Part shown: positions 21,120 through 32,617 of the stretch, piece by piece
Numbering within the stretch: the stretch's first letter is position 1
Layout: every line of letters begins with the position of its first letter
Assembly: GCA_022494885.1 (NCBI GenBank)
Contig: JAGVSM010001139.1
Coordinates: 42,575-106,574 of the forward strand
Length of the DNA stretch: 64,000 bases
Direction of reading: 5' to 3'
From: Micrasema longulum
Lineage: Eukaryota; Arthropoda; Insecta; Trichoptera; Brachycentridae
Program-made: the position numbers and the translations under genes
The notes under the pieces: generated by a model
What the model was told of the DNA's origin: nothing
The model's input: the letters and a program-made list of their open reading frames with translations, nothing else
Databases searched by the model: none

Positions 21120-21250
21120 TTTTCATTCAACCTAATGTTTCATTTCTGGGATAATTTTCTAAGTCGTAAATATCGGTAAAGTGAGGTTCGAATCTTAGAC
21201 CTCCTGATTTAGAGTCCACGACAGTATCCACGGGTCCAAAACCCATCCGT
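21120..21250 (-). mobile_element. SINE family B copy, degraded
   Basis: Minus strand: GGTTTTGGACCCGTGGATAC (A-box region), GGAGGTCTAAGATTCGAACC (B-box region). Body is short and ends at the F element. Confidence 0.55.
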
Positions 21251-21659
21251 TTATTATTAAATTGAATATAGATAAATAACAAGCATCCATTGTATCCAGA
21301 AACGGAAAATCATTTTATTATAATGCAACAATTTTATGCTCGTTCTCCATTCATTCTCTATCAGTAGTGCAGGTCATTGTATTATTCCTTTGATTGCAGC
21401 ATATCTTGATAATTTTTGTTCGTTTTGTTAGATTTTTATTTATGGTAGGTAATTTAAAATAAAATATCTTTGTAGTGAATGTTTTTCGCGTAGGATTGAT
21501 TAGAAAATATATGACTATAATGCTTGGTATATTAATGATATTAAACATGCCAGATATTTTGTTGTATAGGTTGCATATCAATTAGATGTAAATAATCACT
21601 TACATGTCAAGTAAAATTTAGATTATTGCAAACAGAGATCTAACTTTTCTATGACAGAT

Positions 21660-22100
21660 ATTTGAATGTATTTATTTATTTATGCTTTATTAAGTTAGTT
21701 CATAACATCTTAAACACTGATTTAATTTTTTTAAATATTAAAAAATTTCTCAATAATAATTATTTTCAAATAATTTTTAAATATTTCGATTTTTTCTATT
21801 TCCTTTATTTCTTCAGGTAACTCATTATAAAGCTTCAATTCCTTGTACAATGAGTTTCAAGATTTTGTTTTTTTCCTCATTGGTAATCTAATTTTTTTTT
21901 TACCCCTTGTTTCATATGTATGAAATAGTTGGTGAAATTTTATTAATGTTTTTATTTTATTCATCCCCTTAATTATTTTATGTATAAAAATTGCTGCATT
22001 ATTTGTATATTAAAAATAATAAATTTCGACAATTTTCAAATCGCCGTTTTCGTGAGTAATCCCTTCAGGGGCGCTGTACATTATACTCAAATAAAAAAAT
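21660..22100 (-). pseudogene. LINE C-terminus and 3' end
   Basis: Minus strand encodes KLYNELPEEIKEIEKIEIFK then NYLKIIIIEKFFNI before a TAA at 21731-21733. LYNELPEEI is the C-terminal N-LP box of Jockey/CR1-like ORF2. A TTTATTTATTTATG run at 21668-21682 is the complement of its 3' tail. The 21255-21655 interval has only an AT-rich noise frame. Confidence 0.65.
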
Positions 22101-23165
22101 AAGGTCTACCAACAGGCTCTAATTATTATTTACTAACAGTCAAATTTGACAAATCATGTACTAAACATAATATGGTACTTTTAACAATTACATCTAAAAA
22201 GTAGCACTTTAAGTGTCAGGAAAAAATTTCACAAATAAATAAGTTTATTATGGTTACAAAATGTGGACAATACTGAATAAATTTAGCCGCGTGATAAAAT
22301 GGATGGTTTTATGAAACGATTTGATATCCGTTACGACGTTGTGCAATACGTCAACTACCAGTGGTGATCAGAAAAGGTTTCACTTCACTGACTTCCGTTT
22401 GGCAGCGGCTGGTGGCGTGTTGAGCTGGTTAGCGTAAACAGCCTGGCGTTTGGTATTACCAACGGTGTCCATATTATCTTAAGTACTTCAAAAATTAGTT
22501 TTCTTTTAACAAATAATGATCGATTTGTTATTAAAAACATGTTTTGAGATGTGTGTAATAAATGTTGATTGAATTTTTTATTTTTTGAACGGGAATAATA
22601 TTTTGAAAGTTGTTTTAGGCACCCATACCTTATTTAGCTTTCCTTACAGGAAGTGTAGTAGAAAGTTTTCAGTTTGTATTTCCTGTCCGGCAGGGGCTCA
22701 TTGAAAATGTCTCGGGAAAGTTCTTTTCAAATGTAAATGCTCCAAGCAAAATTCAGTGCAAAATAAATAGACACTCGTTCCGAATAGTTTCATATTTTCT
22801 GAATACAAAACTTTAAATTTTCGAAAACTGTGATATTGTTCAAGAAAATTTATTTAAGTATGTTTATAATGCCCAGTAAAACAATGAATGAAAACAAAAT
22901 GAATATTTTATTTTGGATTTTTACCTTAAATAAATTTTGCAGCAAATAAAACGATATATATTTTTCTTATCTGAGCTTGAAAATCGTATATTTTTCACTT
23001 AACACCTCCCATCTTCACATGAACAACGTAAGTATTTTGATCAATTATTTATCATTATTTATCAATTTCCACCAGATGACGTAAATTACACTTAATTAGC
23101 ATTCTACTTGCATCCTACCTAAATCATTTTTTTATTTTTAAGTACTATACTATAATATGTGGTTG
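22100..23165. other. No gene seen
   Basis: Mostly AT-rich. A slightly GC-richer patch (22380-22480) contains a tRNA A-box-like GAGCTGGTTAGCG but no B box. No repeat relation found. Confidence 0.4.
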
Positions 23166-23169
23166 GTTT

Positions 23170-23490
23170 GGTTTTTATGCCCCAATGTCCAGAATGTGTA
23201 GATTAGTCAATTCATCACATGACTTGACATTCTTTGGGATAGATCTTCCAGTTTTTCGTAGATCTCTCCGCGACTAAACAGTGTGGGATGAAGTTGGATT
23301 GGCATGGTTTAGCTCAAAGTTTTTGGTCTTTCGTATTTTTGAATAAATTGTATACAATTATTGTTTTGCCTTTGTTTGTCTTTGCTAAATAGTTTTATGT
23401 TCATTTTGTTCAGTTTCTTGCATTTATGTTTCTTCATGTAACTGTTGTAACCGGCTTAGGCCGTATATATAAAATAAATAAAAAATAGAT
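23170..23490 (+). mobile_element. LINE 3' end, close copy of 56535-56845
   Basis: Nearly the same sequence as the 56-kb element from CCCCAATG through GGGATAGATCTTCC, CAGTGTGGGATGAAGTTGGA, TGTAACCGGCTTAGGCCGTA and ATAAAATAAATAAA. The C-terminal codons are present but the copy starts only about 100 bases before the stop. High identity suggests fairly recent activity. Confidence 0.85.
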
Positions 23491-23659
23491 ATACATTATA
23501 ATATTATGTACCTAGCTGATTTAAACCATTTAACTGTATTTTTTTCACATATTCGTTTATTATTTGTTTTTTTTTAATATCTATTTTTTTTTTTTCTTTT
23601 TTCTGTAAAAGAATCTGTCTTCTATATATTTTGTTCTATTTTTAACACTGTTCTATTTT

Positions 23660-23925
23660 TTGTCCGCCTCGTCGCGTAGTGTTCAGCGCGTTTTCTTACC
23701 ACGCAAAAGGCCTCGGGTCCGATTTCCGACACGATGGACAAAAAAAAATAATTGAAAAAGGTGTTTTTACACTAAAATATTTCAGAACCCTGGACTGGTA
23801 CCTGAAACCTAAAGACTCGTCATCTCACCTTGACGTAACGAAAATGATTAAGATACGCAGCAATTGGTGTACTAATGCAGTTCCCTATGCACCATTATGT
23901 TCGGAAAGGGAATGATGATAATGAT
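23660..23925 (+). mobile_element. SINE family A copy, full length
   Basis: Head CCGCCTCGTCGCGTAGTGTT and AGGCCTCGGGTCCGATTTCC; body CCTGGACTGGTACCTGAAAC, AATGATTAAGATACGC, GGTGTACTAATGCAG; end GGGAATGATGATAATGATT. The 3' ATG/GAT repeat is the family tail. Confidence 0.85.
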
Positions 23926-24315
23926 TGTTTGTTATACGTTTTTATTGAAAAGTTTGCCTTGAAAAATTTCTTCAACTACAGCGGTTGCTAAAAAAAAGAA
24001 AACATTTTCTCTTTTGGGAATTTTTAGTGAATGTTTTTTGAAATTTGTGACATGTGACGTAACGAATCTGTGACCCTTATCTTCCCAGGTATTTAGAGCC
24101 CGTGAAGGACGTCAGATATTCTCGGCAATCTGTCAAATGCAATGTCCATAAAGCGAGAGAACTCCAGGAAAATAAAAATACATGTGGATATTTTTGTTCT
24201 GTACAAATTTAATGAAAAACTTGTGTTGATTTTTATTGATGTTTGAAATACACAGTGCGGGTCCAGGGCCTCTATTATGATGGGAAGATAAAGACGTCAT
24301 ATCTTCTTACCTTGA

Positions 24316-24560
24316 TGGTATAGTTGAAGATAAATTATCTCTAGCGATTAAGAAGATACGCTACCGACCCCCATCTTCAACTTTTGGATAGGTACATCGA
24401 TATGAAACGAGGGGAAGCGTACGTCACGGTACACATATCTGCGCGCAGAAATGACATAGCTTCAGTATGATGTCATAGTTGAAAATAAAAGTCTCCCGAC
24501 TGACTACTAAGATACACTATCAATCAAGTTTTGATGTAAGTACATCGGTTTATACCGACG
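24316..24560 (+). repeat. Diverged direct repeat, about 155-bp period
   Basis: GTATAGTTGAAGATAAA ... AAGAAGATACGCTA ... AGGTACATCGAT (24316-24395) recurs as GTCATAGTTGAAAATAAA ... CTAAGATACACTA ... AAGTACATCGGT (24470-24553). The region also has a higher GC content. No coding reading found. Confidence 0.5.
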
Positions 24561-24719
24561 GGTCTAGAACCCCTCGATACATCTACGCATTAAAAGTTAC
24601 AAAAGTTTTGTTCCACCGAGCGATTTTCCCTTTAATTACAATAAACATAAATTTTTATTGTTTTGAGGCGAGCACCTTTTTTCTTAGAAGCCTATTCAAA
24701 ATATAAGAGAAGAATAAGT

Positions 24720-25490
24720 AAATTTTGATTTCGAATTAAATTTGGACATAACCGGTTTTTCTGAAACGAGTGACTAGATGCACAAAATAATGTCACTAGA
24801 TTCTGCCCTATTATTTTTTAAGGGTATCGAGGCGTAAAAGAGTTGCCATTACAAAAAAAATATTAGTTTTAATATTTTATCCGTCTGTTTTACTATCTTC
24901 CGGAGTGTACTTTTCGAGATGTTAAAGGGGCTGGCTTTGTTGTCACTCTGTAGATAAATACAGACGACCGTTAAGCATATCGTCTTAACAAGTGTCAAAA
25001 GTCTTTAAAAATCATGTTCAAGCGAGTATTTTTTGCTTAAATTGGGATTTACTGGAATCGCTTTGAAGTGGGCACTTTCTATCACAAGACTATTTAAAAT
25101 ATAAATAAGAACAATTTAAATATGTCAAGATGATAAGTTAGTAAAACATACCGAGGAAATTCGTTCCAACAAAGAATCCGAGGCAAAAAAAACTGAAATG
25201 CCGATACGCTCAGGTGCAATGTGCCTATGTAGACCCCTTGAGATTTTCTTCTTATAATTGTAAAATATCGAGAAAAAAAATATTATTGTACCATAAAATG
25301 AGCTTAATAAACAATACGCACCTTGAAAAACATGACGAAATCGAGCGCAATGAGCCTAAAAAACATTGGCCACATGAATTCTTCTCCATTTGGTCAGGAC
25401 AGAAACTGATAAAGAGATTCAATGCACCTCCTAAAGACAAGAAGGTACTAGAAAGGACGGGACCCGACGCTGCTTCGACAGGGAGGGGGT
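24720..25490. other. No gene seen
   Basis: A 92-codon frame at 25214-25492 has no recognisable domain and runs opposite to the LINE tail; not called. Confidence 0.4.
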
Positions 25491-25494
25491 AATA

Positions 25495-25650
25495 AAAAAT
25501 TCCGACATGTGCCTGTCAGACCTGACAGAGGGTTAAGGAAAAAAAGGAGATTTTTCTTCAGACGTGCTTTAAACAGAGATACTGTAGTAACATCTTTGAT
25601 GGTGGATGGGAGATAATTCCACATTCGAGCCACATGAACACAATATGAGT
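25495..25650 (-). pseudogene. LINE C-terminus
   Basis: Minus strand reads VHVARMWNYLPSTIKDVTT then SLFKARLKKNLLFFL and a short tail to a stop at about 25450. R-WN-LP followed by F+ARLK is the conserved ending of Jockey/CR1-type ORF2. It is joined head-to-head with the plus-strand LINE that starts about 25730. Confidence 0.7.
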
Positions 25651-25729
25651 AAGAGAAGAAAGAGGAATTGAGGATGGGTATTAATATGATATGCGTTGAA
25701 ATTTTTCACGGAAGTATATTAGAACGTTC

Positions 25730-26350
25730 TTTACATAAAAGAGTGCGGGTATCCTTGGCTCTGCCAGACCGAGTTTCTCCAGGGTATGCTCAGCTACAAC
25801 AGTTTAGAAACAAGAAGGAATGTGTATTTGATTACACATTTCTATCGATTGTTGCGTGGTATGGTCGATAATCCTGATATTATGAAGAGCATTGGTTTGT
25901 TTGTTGATGATAATTACCCAAGACAGCGTGAGCATACATTGTTTCATATTTCAATAAACAAGACTAAAGCTAGGGTTTCCTAGGACAGCGGTGACCGTAT
26001 CTTAGCGGCCGTAGTGAACGGTGATGCAGTGGACAGCCGTCGTTACGGTGACTAGAGAGTGGTTTCTTAGGAAAACGGCGTTGTTAAATGTTATCAACAC
26101 CGTTTTCCTGGGAAACCACTCTCTAGTCACCGTTACGACGGCTGTCCACCGCATCACCGTTCACTACGGCCGTTAAGATACGGTCACCGCTGTCCTAGGA
26201 AACCCTAGCTTAACCTGCCGATGGTTATGCCTGTCGGAAGGGCTACCGCTATGCTGAACAACAGCGCTCTGGATGTTAGTCTGTTCCATGTATCCGATGT
26301 GATTTCCCGGAGCAGGATTCTCCTACTACTTTGACAAGAGTATCTTTCGT
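25730..26350 (+). pseudogene. LINE C-terminal ORF split by a MITE
   Basis: Reading: MLSYNSLETRRNVYLITHFY, RLLRGMVDNPDIM, DDNYPRQREHTLFHISINKT, then the 243-bp MITE, then NLPMVMPVGRATAMLNN and VISRSRILLLL-stop. The 37.8-kb copy has the uninterrupted junction YKTNLP. This family has three copies (also 33136 and 37790). Apart from the MITE the C-terminal frame is largely open. A TTTATTTATTTATTTTA stretch follows but belongs to the next, minus-strand LINE tail. Confidence 0.85.
25968..26210. mobile_element. Palindromic MITE, 3-bp TAA target duplication
   Basis: 243 bp; starts AGCTAGGGTTTCCTAGGACA and ends with the complement. The two halves (about 115 bp each) are reverse complements almost throughout, meeting near 26089. 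Flanks are TAA at 25965-25967 and 26211-26213. Removing the element and one TAA restores the LINE frame seen at 38.2 kb. A 3-bp TNA duplication suggests the PIF/Harbinger group, but the termini alone do not prove it. Its GC content is far above the surroundings. Confidence 0.9.
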
Positions 26351-26351
26351 A

Positions 26352-26465
26352 AATTTTATTTATTTATTTTATTTTGACACTTTATATACATAAACAACAT
26401 ACATACATATAAGGGCGGGCATATTGCCTTAAGGCAATTTCTTCCTACCTACACAAACATTTCAG
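26352..26465 (-). mobile_element. LINE 3' end
   Basis: The minus strand ends GGAAGAAATTGCCTTAAGGC, AATATGCCCGCCC, ATGTATGTATG, TATATAAAGTGTCAAAATAA then ATAAATAAATAAA. Same 3' end as 41885-41995 on the plus strand. 26465-27715 otherwise shows no recognisable feature. Confidence 0.7.
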
Positions 26466-27721
26466 TTTGAAAAATTATAAATTCATGGACATATTGAGCC
26501 TTACAATTTTATACAAAAATTAAAAACAAAGATTAACAAAATACAAATATATAAAAAAATAAACACTATACTATGAAGAGAGGAGAGGGGATGGGAAGGA
26601 AAGAAGAAGGCTAAAGGAACAATTTAAATATTTAGATAATGACATTTCAATCTTGACTTTTTAGTTTGTAATGTATATTATTATCTTTAAATAAATGAAT
26701 TGAACTGAAATGAATAAAACTATATAAACTAAGGTTTATCTTGTCATTAATTTTGATACACTTCCTAGATAGAATTTATTTACTATTTTGTATTATAACC
26801 AATATTATTTAGTAAAAGTGCTACAAACATATATTACAACCCTTTACGAAATATATCTATTAGGTAATTTTATGAAGGATTACAATGTAATAAAATGAAA
26901 GTAATAGACATAAGCGATTGGAGTGTATTTATCTTGGCTCTATTTACATCCTGTAGCTTTAAGGCTCTACGTTAACCCAATATACCGGATACGAATGCCA
27001 ATCGCCAGAGATACAGTATATATTGGTTTGTAAACGCGAACAAAAGTACAATGAAATTGTTGTAAAGTACATATGTTTTATGCGTACGTTTCTATGTCGA
27101 CCCTTTTGTTCGAAGGACGTTACATATAAGGAAACAGAAATGTTCATTATTTGGGACGAAGTAAAAAGTTTGTTCCAGTTTAGTATTTTGTGTACTTTGT
27201 TAGCTTTGTGACGTAGTTGTCACCAAACTTCGATGAAAAGAAAAATACTGAAAATCATTCAGTAATTAAAAAATACATTTTGGTGGTGAGACTGAAAGAA
27301 CTTCCTCCACATACCCGAAACCGTTTTAAAGACCGTAGGTTTGCCTGTCAATTTCACACATATAAAAAAAAATATTTTTTCTCAATAAACAAGTTATTCT
27401 TTTAATTATTTCAATTGTACACATCATGATTTTAATTTAATTTAACTCTACTACTTCCGCTGTGTATTTAGGACCTTTGTCGAATATTGTCCGTATAGCA
27501 AAACACGAATGGTAGCAAAAACAGTATTTGCGTTTAACGCAATACCCATTTGTCTATTAAAGAAATTTGATGACATCTATACATTTTTATTTTTTTTATG
27601 TTTGAAGCTAAAACTTTGTGGTTATTTATAACAATAAATAAATGTGAAATAACTTTTTTTTACAACGTATTTTTTTTATTGGGAACCAGTTTAAAAGCTA
27701 CACAAGCTTTTTTATCAAGGT

Positions 27722-27775
27722 ATAATTGAGTGCAGTTATGCAGAAAGGTATAGTTAAATGCAGTTATGCAGAAAC
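27722..27775. repeat. Duplicated terminal segment of the 41/46-kb TIR family
   Basis: TGCAGTTATGCAGAAA occurs at about 27731 and again at about 27759, each preceded by an A/T-rich start. GTAGTTATGCAGAAAGC is the terminal inverted repeat of the elements at 41.1 and 46.8 kb. No second end is visible. Confidence 0.5.
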
Positions 27776-27954
27776 CGTCCAACCCTCAAAATGCTAAAAA
27801 TATGTTTAATGCTGGTTTCGATAGCAAACTACGATATCTTAAGGTTCTGAAAACCTCCAGACTCAAAACATTTGTGCTATACTTTTTTTCCAAAGAAAGA
27901 TATTTAAAAAATAAAATAAATAAATAGCCGCAGAAATACATGAAATAATTCAAT

Positions 27955-28190
27955 TACACGAATCTCACCAGCATAAATAAAGGTTTCAGCTCTTTAACTT
28001 CACAAACATCAACAGATGAAAGAATTGAAGGGATATAGATGTTCAAATACGAACAGAATGGTAAATGTTACAGTGTGTAAAATGGCCACTTAAACCAGCC
28101 AATGACAGGTCATAAGCCCTGTAGATGCCTAGACTTCTATATTTCCTTCTCTAAAATGTTCCTCATTTTTGTTGTAATACGTTTAAACTA
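27955..28190. mobile_element. Family F copy (centre plus one arm)
   Basis: Centre: GAATCTCACCAGCATAAATAAA, GGTTTCAGCTCTTTAACTTC, AACATCAACAGATGAAAG; arm: GGCCACTTAAACCAGCCAAT, GACAGGTCATAAGCCCTGTA, TAGACTTCTATATTTCC (quoted in pieces). Ends near GTTGTAATACG. Confidence 0.75.
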
Positions 28191-28299
28191 TGTGTTAACA
28201 ATATTTCCCTTTGATCTCCGTGGTAACAGATTTCATGCACTCTTGTATGGCTATGATGATACATGAGACTACATAAAATACAACCCTTGATATATGTCT

Positions 28300-28450
28300 G
28301 CTACCACTATCAGGCCATTACCCCGTAGGGGTAGGCAGATATGATGCCACTCCTTTGGCCGTCCTCGTCCTGCGTTACCATTCATTCTAGCTGTATATCT
28401 GTTTTAACATTATTTCAACATCCATTCCTTCTACATCACCAAACCTCTCA
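28300..28450 (-). pseudogene. RTE-like LINE scrap
   Basis: CCATTACCCCGTAGGGGTAG and CTTTGGCCGTCCTCGTC correspond to the minus-strand 6.2-6.4 kb segment (CCTCGTAGGGGTAGACAG, TTTGGTCGTCTTTGTC) with a deletion between them. Confidence 0.5.
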
Positions 28451-28536
28451 TTCGAAAAAATGATGCCGTATTTTGCAACAACAGGTTTGGTCTAAATTAA
28501 ATGATTTAAAAGAATAAATTACAGATAACTTTAAAA

Positions 28537-28805
28537 AAAATTCAACAGAGATGGAAAACATTTTTGAGAAGGGAATATAGAAGTCTAGGCATTTACAGGG
28601 CTTATGACCTGTCGTTGGCTGGTTTAAGTGGCCACTTTACTCACTGTGTAACTTAAACCAGCCAGTTACAGGTCTGTAAATGCCTAGACTTCTATATTCC
28701 CTTCTCAAATATGTTTTCCCTCTTTGTTAAAGATTTTTAAAATATAAATAACTCCCTAGGGAGGAAATCCAGCCAGTCTGCAAGCATTTAGACATACTCA
28801 AACAT
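28537..28805. mobile_element. Family F derivative without centre (hairpin)
   Basis: Arms 28537-28625 and about 28650-28735 are inverted copies (GAGAAGGGAATATAGAAGTC against GACTTCTATATTCCCTTCTC) separated by only TTTACTCACTGTGTAAC-like sequence. The outer right end continues CTCCCTAGGGAGGAAATCCA and TCTGCAAGCATTTAG. It shows that internal deletion derivatives exist. Confidence 0.75.
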
Positions 28806-28809
28806 TACG

Positions 28810-29875
28810 GATAACTTGATTGGATTTTTTGCATCACTGCAGGCCTGGAGACACGTTAATTATAGCACAAAACACTCAAACTTAAGAAAGCTCACATTAT
28901 TTTTTTGTTTTCTTTTTGGAATCTTCCATGCGTTAGTTAAATGTCTTACATATTACATCACGGAGGCTGCCATAGTAAATTATTTATCGGTATTATGTCG
29001 AATTTGGGGTTTCTAATATCTGTATTTTAAAATATCTCATCAACACAACATTTTTAAACCATTTTTTTTCAAGTTAACGTCACAAATTCACGTGGATAAC
29101 CAAATAATAAGATATTATACATAAATTTTGGTGATGCTCAAAGGTTTCCGGGCTAGAAGCTAATTTAAAGGGTTCCGGCTATGTTTTAATTAAGATGTAA
29201 ATTACGTTTGAAATTAAATTCTCCTTATTTATTTCTTGATTAAGATTATATAACGTAGTGGCATACAAACGAATATTTATACTACTTTTAAAAGTGAAGT
29301 TTAAAAAATATTTCTGAAAAATCTATATTTATTTATACATTTAATCATGAATACAATTTTATTTTCAATTTTCCCAGCTAACAACGGTATATACCCCGTT
29401 TCAAGGTAGGCAATGAGAAAGTTCAGTGTGTTTTTTTTATTTGTTAATAGAATATTAAACAAAGCCAAATTTTTATTTTTTAATATTTATAAATCGTTTT
29501 ATCAGCGCTATGATTTTTTTAAGTTTTGTATTTCTGAAATAACTCCGCGTGAGACGTCAGAGGTTTTCTAAAACAGTTATTCCGATTGGTTCATTTACGG
29601 TGACCAAACCGGATATCCTTCAAAGCTTTCATATCATTGGATAATTTATATGAACCGGTGACGTCATTCAAAGTAGTGCGTTTTTATTAAAATATTTATT
29701 GTTGTTTCTTTCGTACATTTACAAGAAACTTTGTGGTACAATTTAATGCTCTAACTTTTACCGCGTCTAAGAAAACATTTTTTGTATCCAATTTCCCGTA
29801 GAGTTGAAGTTCCTCATTACATTTTTATACCTGATAATGGTTTACAAGTTAACAGAAAGCACAGACTAATAAAAT
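28810..29875. other. AT-rich DNA, no gene seen
   Basis: No recognised repeat or coding frame. Confidence 0.4.
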
Positions 29876-29884
29876 ATAAACTTA

Positions 29885-30068
29885 CTCGTATACACATTTT
29901 GATACATATACATACACATATACACATACACACATACTAACATATACATATATACATACATACACATATATATATACTATACACATATACATATACACGC
30001 ATATATACATACGTACATACACGCATGTACACACAACCATGCGCATACACATACATAAATTCATATAA
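29885..30068. repeat. CATA/CACA-rich microsatellite
   Basis: About 180 bases of alternating pyrimidine-purine sequence made of ACATATACATA, ATACACACATA and related units. The 60-codon open frame on the minus strand (YVYVCMYVC...) is only this repeat translated. Confidence 0.9.
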
Positions 30069-30204
30069 CATGGACAATTTACTTAATATAATGCGAAACT
30101 TCATGATTGCCATTTGTATATATATTTTTTTTAAATATCCTTTTTTTTATATCCGCGGCATGCATCTATAGATAAACATCACAAAACGCGTAAATCAACG
30201 GAAT

Positions 30205-30480
30205 ATATCTTTATATATATAATTCCTCTCTACTTGTGATGTCACTGAACTCCTCCTAAAAGGCTCAACCGATTTACGTGCAGTTGTCAGAGAAATATAG
30301 ACCTTTGCGCTGTGCGTGTTCGTAGATGTTAAAATCTTCAATCTAATATGTAAAAAATAAAAAAGGAGCATTAATGTTTTATTCATCGATCTACCAGGGT
30401 TGCATTCGAGGAGAATGCATCTACAAAAAAATGAACGGATGTTTTTTTTTTGCCTTTAAAAAAAATTTGTTCGCTCAAGT
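30205..30480 (+). repeat. Dispersed repeat, pair of 2665-2955
   Basis: Shares ACCGATTTACGTGCAG, CTTTGCGC, GGAGCATTAATGTTTT, AGGGTTGCATTCG and GAGAATGC with the 2.7-kb copy. Begins with TATATATATAATTCCTC. Lies just upstream of the mariner remnant. Confidence 0.55.
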
Positions 30481-30949
30481 ATTGCGGTTTTTTACGACAT
30501 TTTGACAAAAAAGCAGGGCGTGTTGATGAGCCTGCAACCGTATTCTCTGGACTTCCTGCACCTTCCATGCTCTCAAAGATGAAGAGGACCATGAAAGAAC
30601 CGTAAGAATAGAGGAAATAAAGACGAAATCACAGACGGAACTGAAAGCCATACTAAAAAAGTGCGTAGCCTCAGAGAAACATTAGTCGATTTGTGTCCGC
30701 ATCATAAAGTTATTCTTGATTGAAAATGTCAATTTAAGGAACAAATTCAATTTGACGAAATTCGTAGCTGAGGGTCGTCAAATGCTCTCAAATACAAATG
30801 ATAAGGCCGCCATTAGTGAAAGAACGTATTGTGAGTGGTTTCAACACTTCAAGAATGGCGTTTTCCATGTCGAAGACAGTCATAGCGGCGGAAAAGAGAA
30901 GATTTTTGAAGATGCAGAATAGGAAGCATTACTCAATAAAAACTCTTGT

Positions 30950-31660
30950 CAGATAGGAGAATCTTAACCGATTTAGTCAACCTATATAAAATTGTAAATG
31001 GCGCGCTGGACAGTCCTGATTTAACGCGACTGGTCAATATTAAAATACCTTCCCGTCGCACACGAAATAAGTCGGTGTTTGTCGAGGTGTCCAGCGGGCA
31101 CAACTACTATGTAAATTCACCTATAGCTAGACTTCATCGCCTTGGTAATGAATATGGCGATGTTGATATATTTCGTTACTCATTGAGCATATTCAAGACC
31201 AAAGTACTACAGGCGACCGACGCGACTGAGTCTAGTCAATAAATCCTCGATCGTATTTATGTATGCTTAAAATTTGGCCCGTGTTATGTTTTATATTTTT
31301 AGTTTATAAAACCCTTTTCAATTTTCAACATTTTAAATAACTTCACTTTAAAGTTTAGTTTACCGGTGTAAAAATTAAAAAAAAAAAAATATAATTATGT
31401 TTTATTTGAATCCTGATATGCCTTATACTATAAACATAATATAATGTATGTATTATGTCTTAATAGTGTATTATGTTAACTATGTAACTTTATTTTTAAA
31501 TCTTAATAATATTTTCATTTAATTTTTATACTTGAAAAAATGTTAACTATGTTTAGTGTGTAACTTTTTCTTATTATATAGTATGTATAATGTAAAAGCC
31601 CCATGGGCGTCAACAGAAAGAAAAATAAAAAAATAAAATAAAAAAATAGATTTAAAAAAA
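30950..31660 (+). pseudogene. LINE C-terminus inserted in mariner
   Basis: Encodes RRILTDLVNLYKIVNGALDS, IKIPSRRTRNKSVFVEVSSG and RLGNEYGDVDIFRYSLSIFK before a TAA at 31240-31242. This is the Jockey/CR1-type region after the RT domain. The 3' region ends GCCCCATGGGCGTCAACAG plus an A-rich tail (31610-31660), directly followed by mariner sequence. The frame has no stop, so the insertion is relatively young. Confidence 0.8.
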
Positions 31661-31957
31661 AATGGCGTGATTATTAGAAATGACTCGACAAGCAAATTTT
31701 AAGTGCCCCAAAACCTTGGAAATGATTCACAAGCCGAACATTGAAAGATAAACGGCCGCAACATAAAGAGATACACTATAAAGAGATTTCACTGCATGAC
31801 AATGCTGGACCCCGTGTTGCTAAAGAAGTCAAGACATATTTGGAAATGTTGAGATAGGAAATCTTCTCCACCCGCCGTATTTTTTAGACGTTGCTACCTC
31901 TGACTATCACTTGTTTTGATCCATGGCACACGGCCTGGCTGACCAGCACCAGTTATC

Positions 31958-32617
31958 ATTTTTATTTTATTTTATTTCATTAGAAAGCCAACAGACATTT
32001 ATACATTTATAAGAATCAATTATACCATAAATACATATCATAAAGTCCAATTAGAGGCTTCCACATAATATTGTTATTGTAAATGTTGTCACATAAAAAT
32101 TATACAGAACATAAAATAACTAATCATACAAAACTTATAATATTACTAGAAATGTAAATAAATATTTGTCACACAGTTGCACATTACAATAAATAATACA
32201 ACTATAGTTGACCATACAGTGTTCATTTATTATGTGCCTACGTACAGAACTGCACATCACCTGCATAATATAGGCTGCGGATTCAAGGCGCAACATCATA
32301 ACTTGAATTATTTTTGGAAATTTCACTTTTAAAGGAAGTTAAAGATATGTTATTAATATCAATACAATTTAATTTTTGATTACACATATGGCAGGTTCTA
32401 TTTACAAATGAATTTTGAAAAGATTTAGTTTTACATTTAGAAATTTTAAAAAGAGATTGGTTTCTGGTCTGCGTTACTGGGACTCTAAAATTAATAAGTG
32501 ACAGAATCTTAGGGCAATCTATCATGTTATTCAAAGTTTTATACATAAAAATGGCATCAGCCATGTTCCTTCGAGTTTGGAGAGTAGTAAAAAATTGAAG
32601 TGAAGTAGTAAAAAATT
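31958..32617 (-). pseudogene. LINE C-terminus, minus-strand insertion in mariner
   Basis: Minus strand: LQTRRNMADAIFMYKTLNNM, IDCPKILSLINFRVP, QTRNQSLFKISK and SLTSFKSEISKN before a stop near 32283. The complement of its 3' tail is TTTTTATTTTATTTTATTTC at 31958-31977. Mariner sequence resumes on its 5' side at about 32618. A 20-base duplication (AGTAGTAAAAAATTG twice) occurs at 32583-32620. Confidence 0.8.

Noticed and set aside
22380..22480. tRNA or SINE head (GAGCTGGTTAGCG)
   Set aside because: A-box-like word only; no B box at the right distance and no relative in the window.
25214..25492. 92-codon plus-strand frame
   Set aside because: No recognisable domain; ends inside the antisense of a LINE C-terminus.
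29882..30064. 60-codon frame of V, Y, C, M
   Set aside because: Translation of the CATA/CACA microsatellite.
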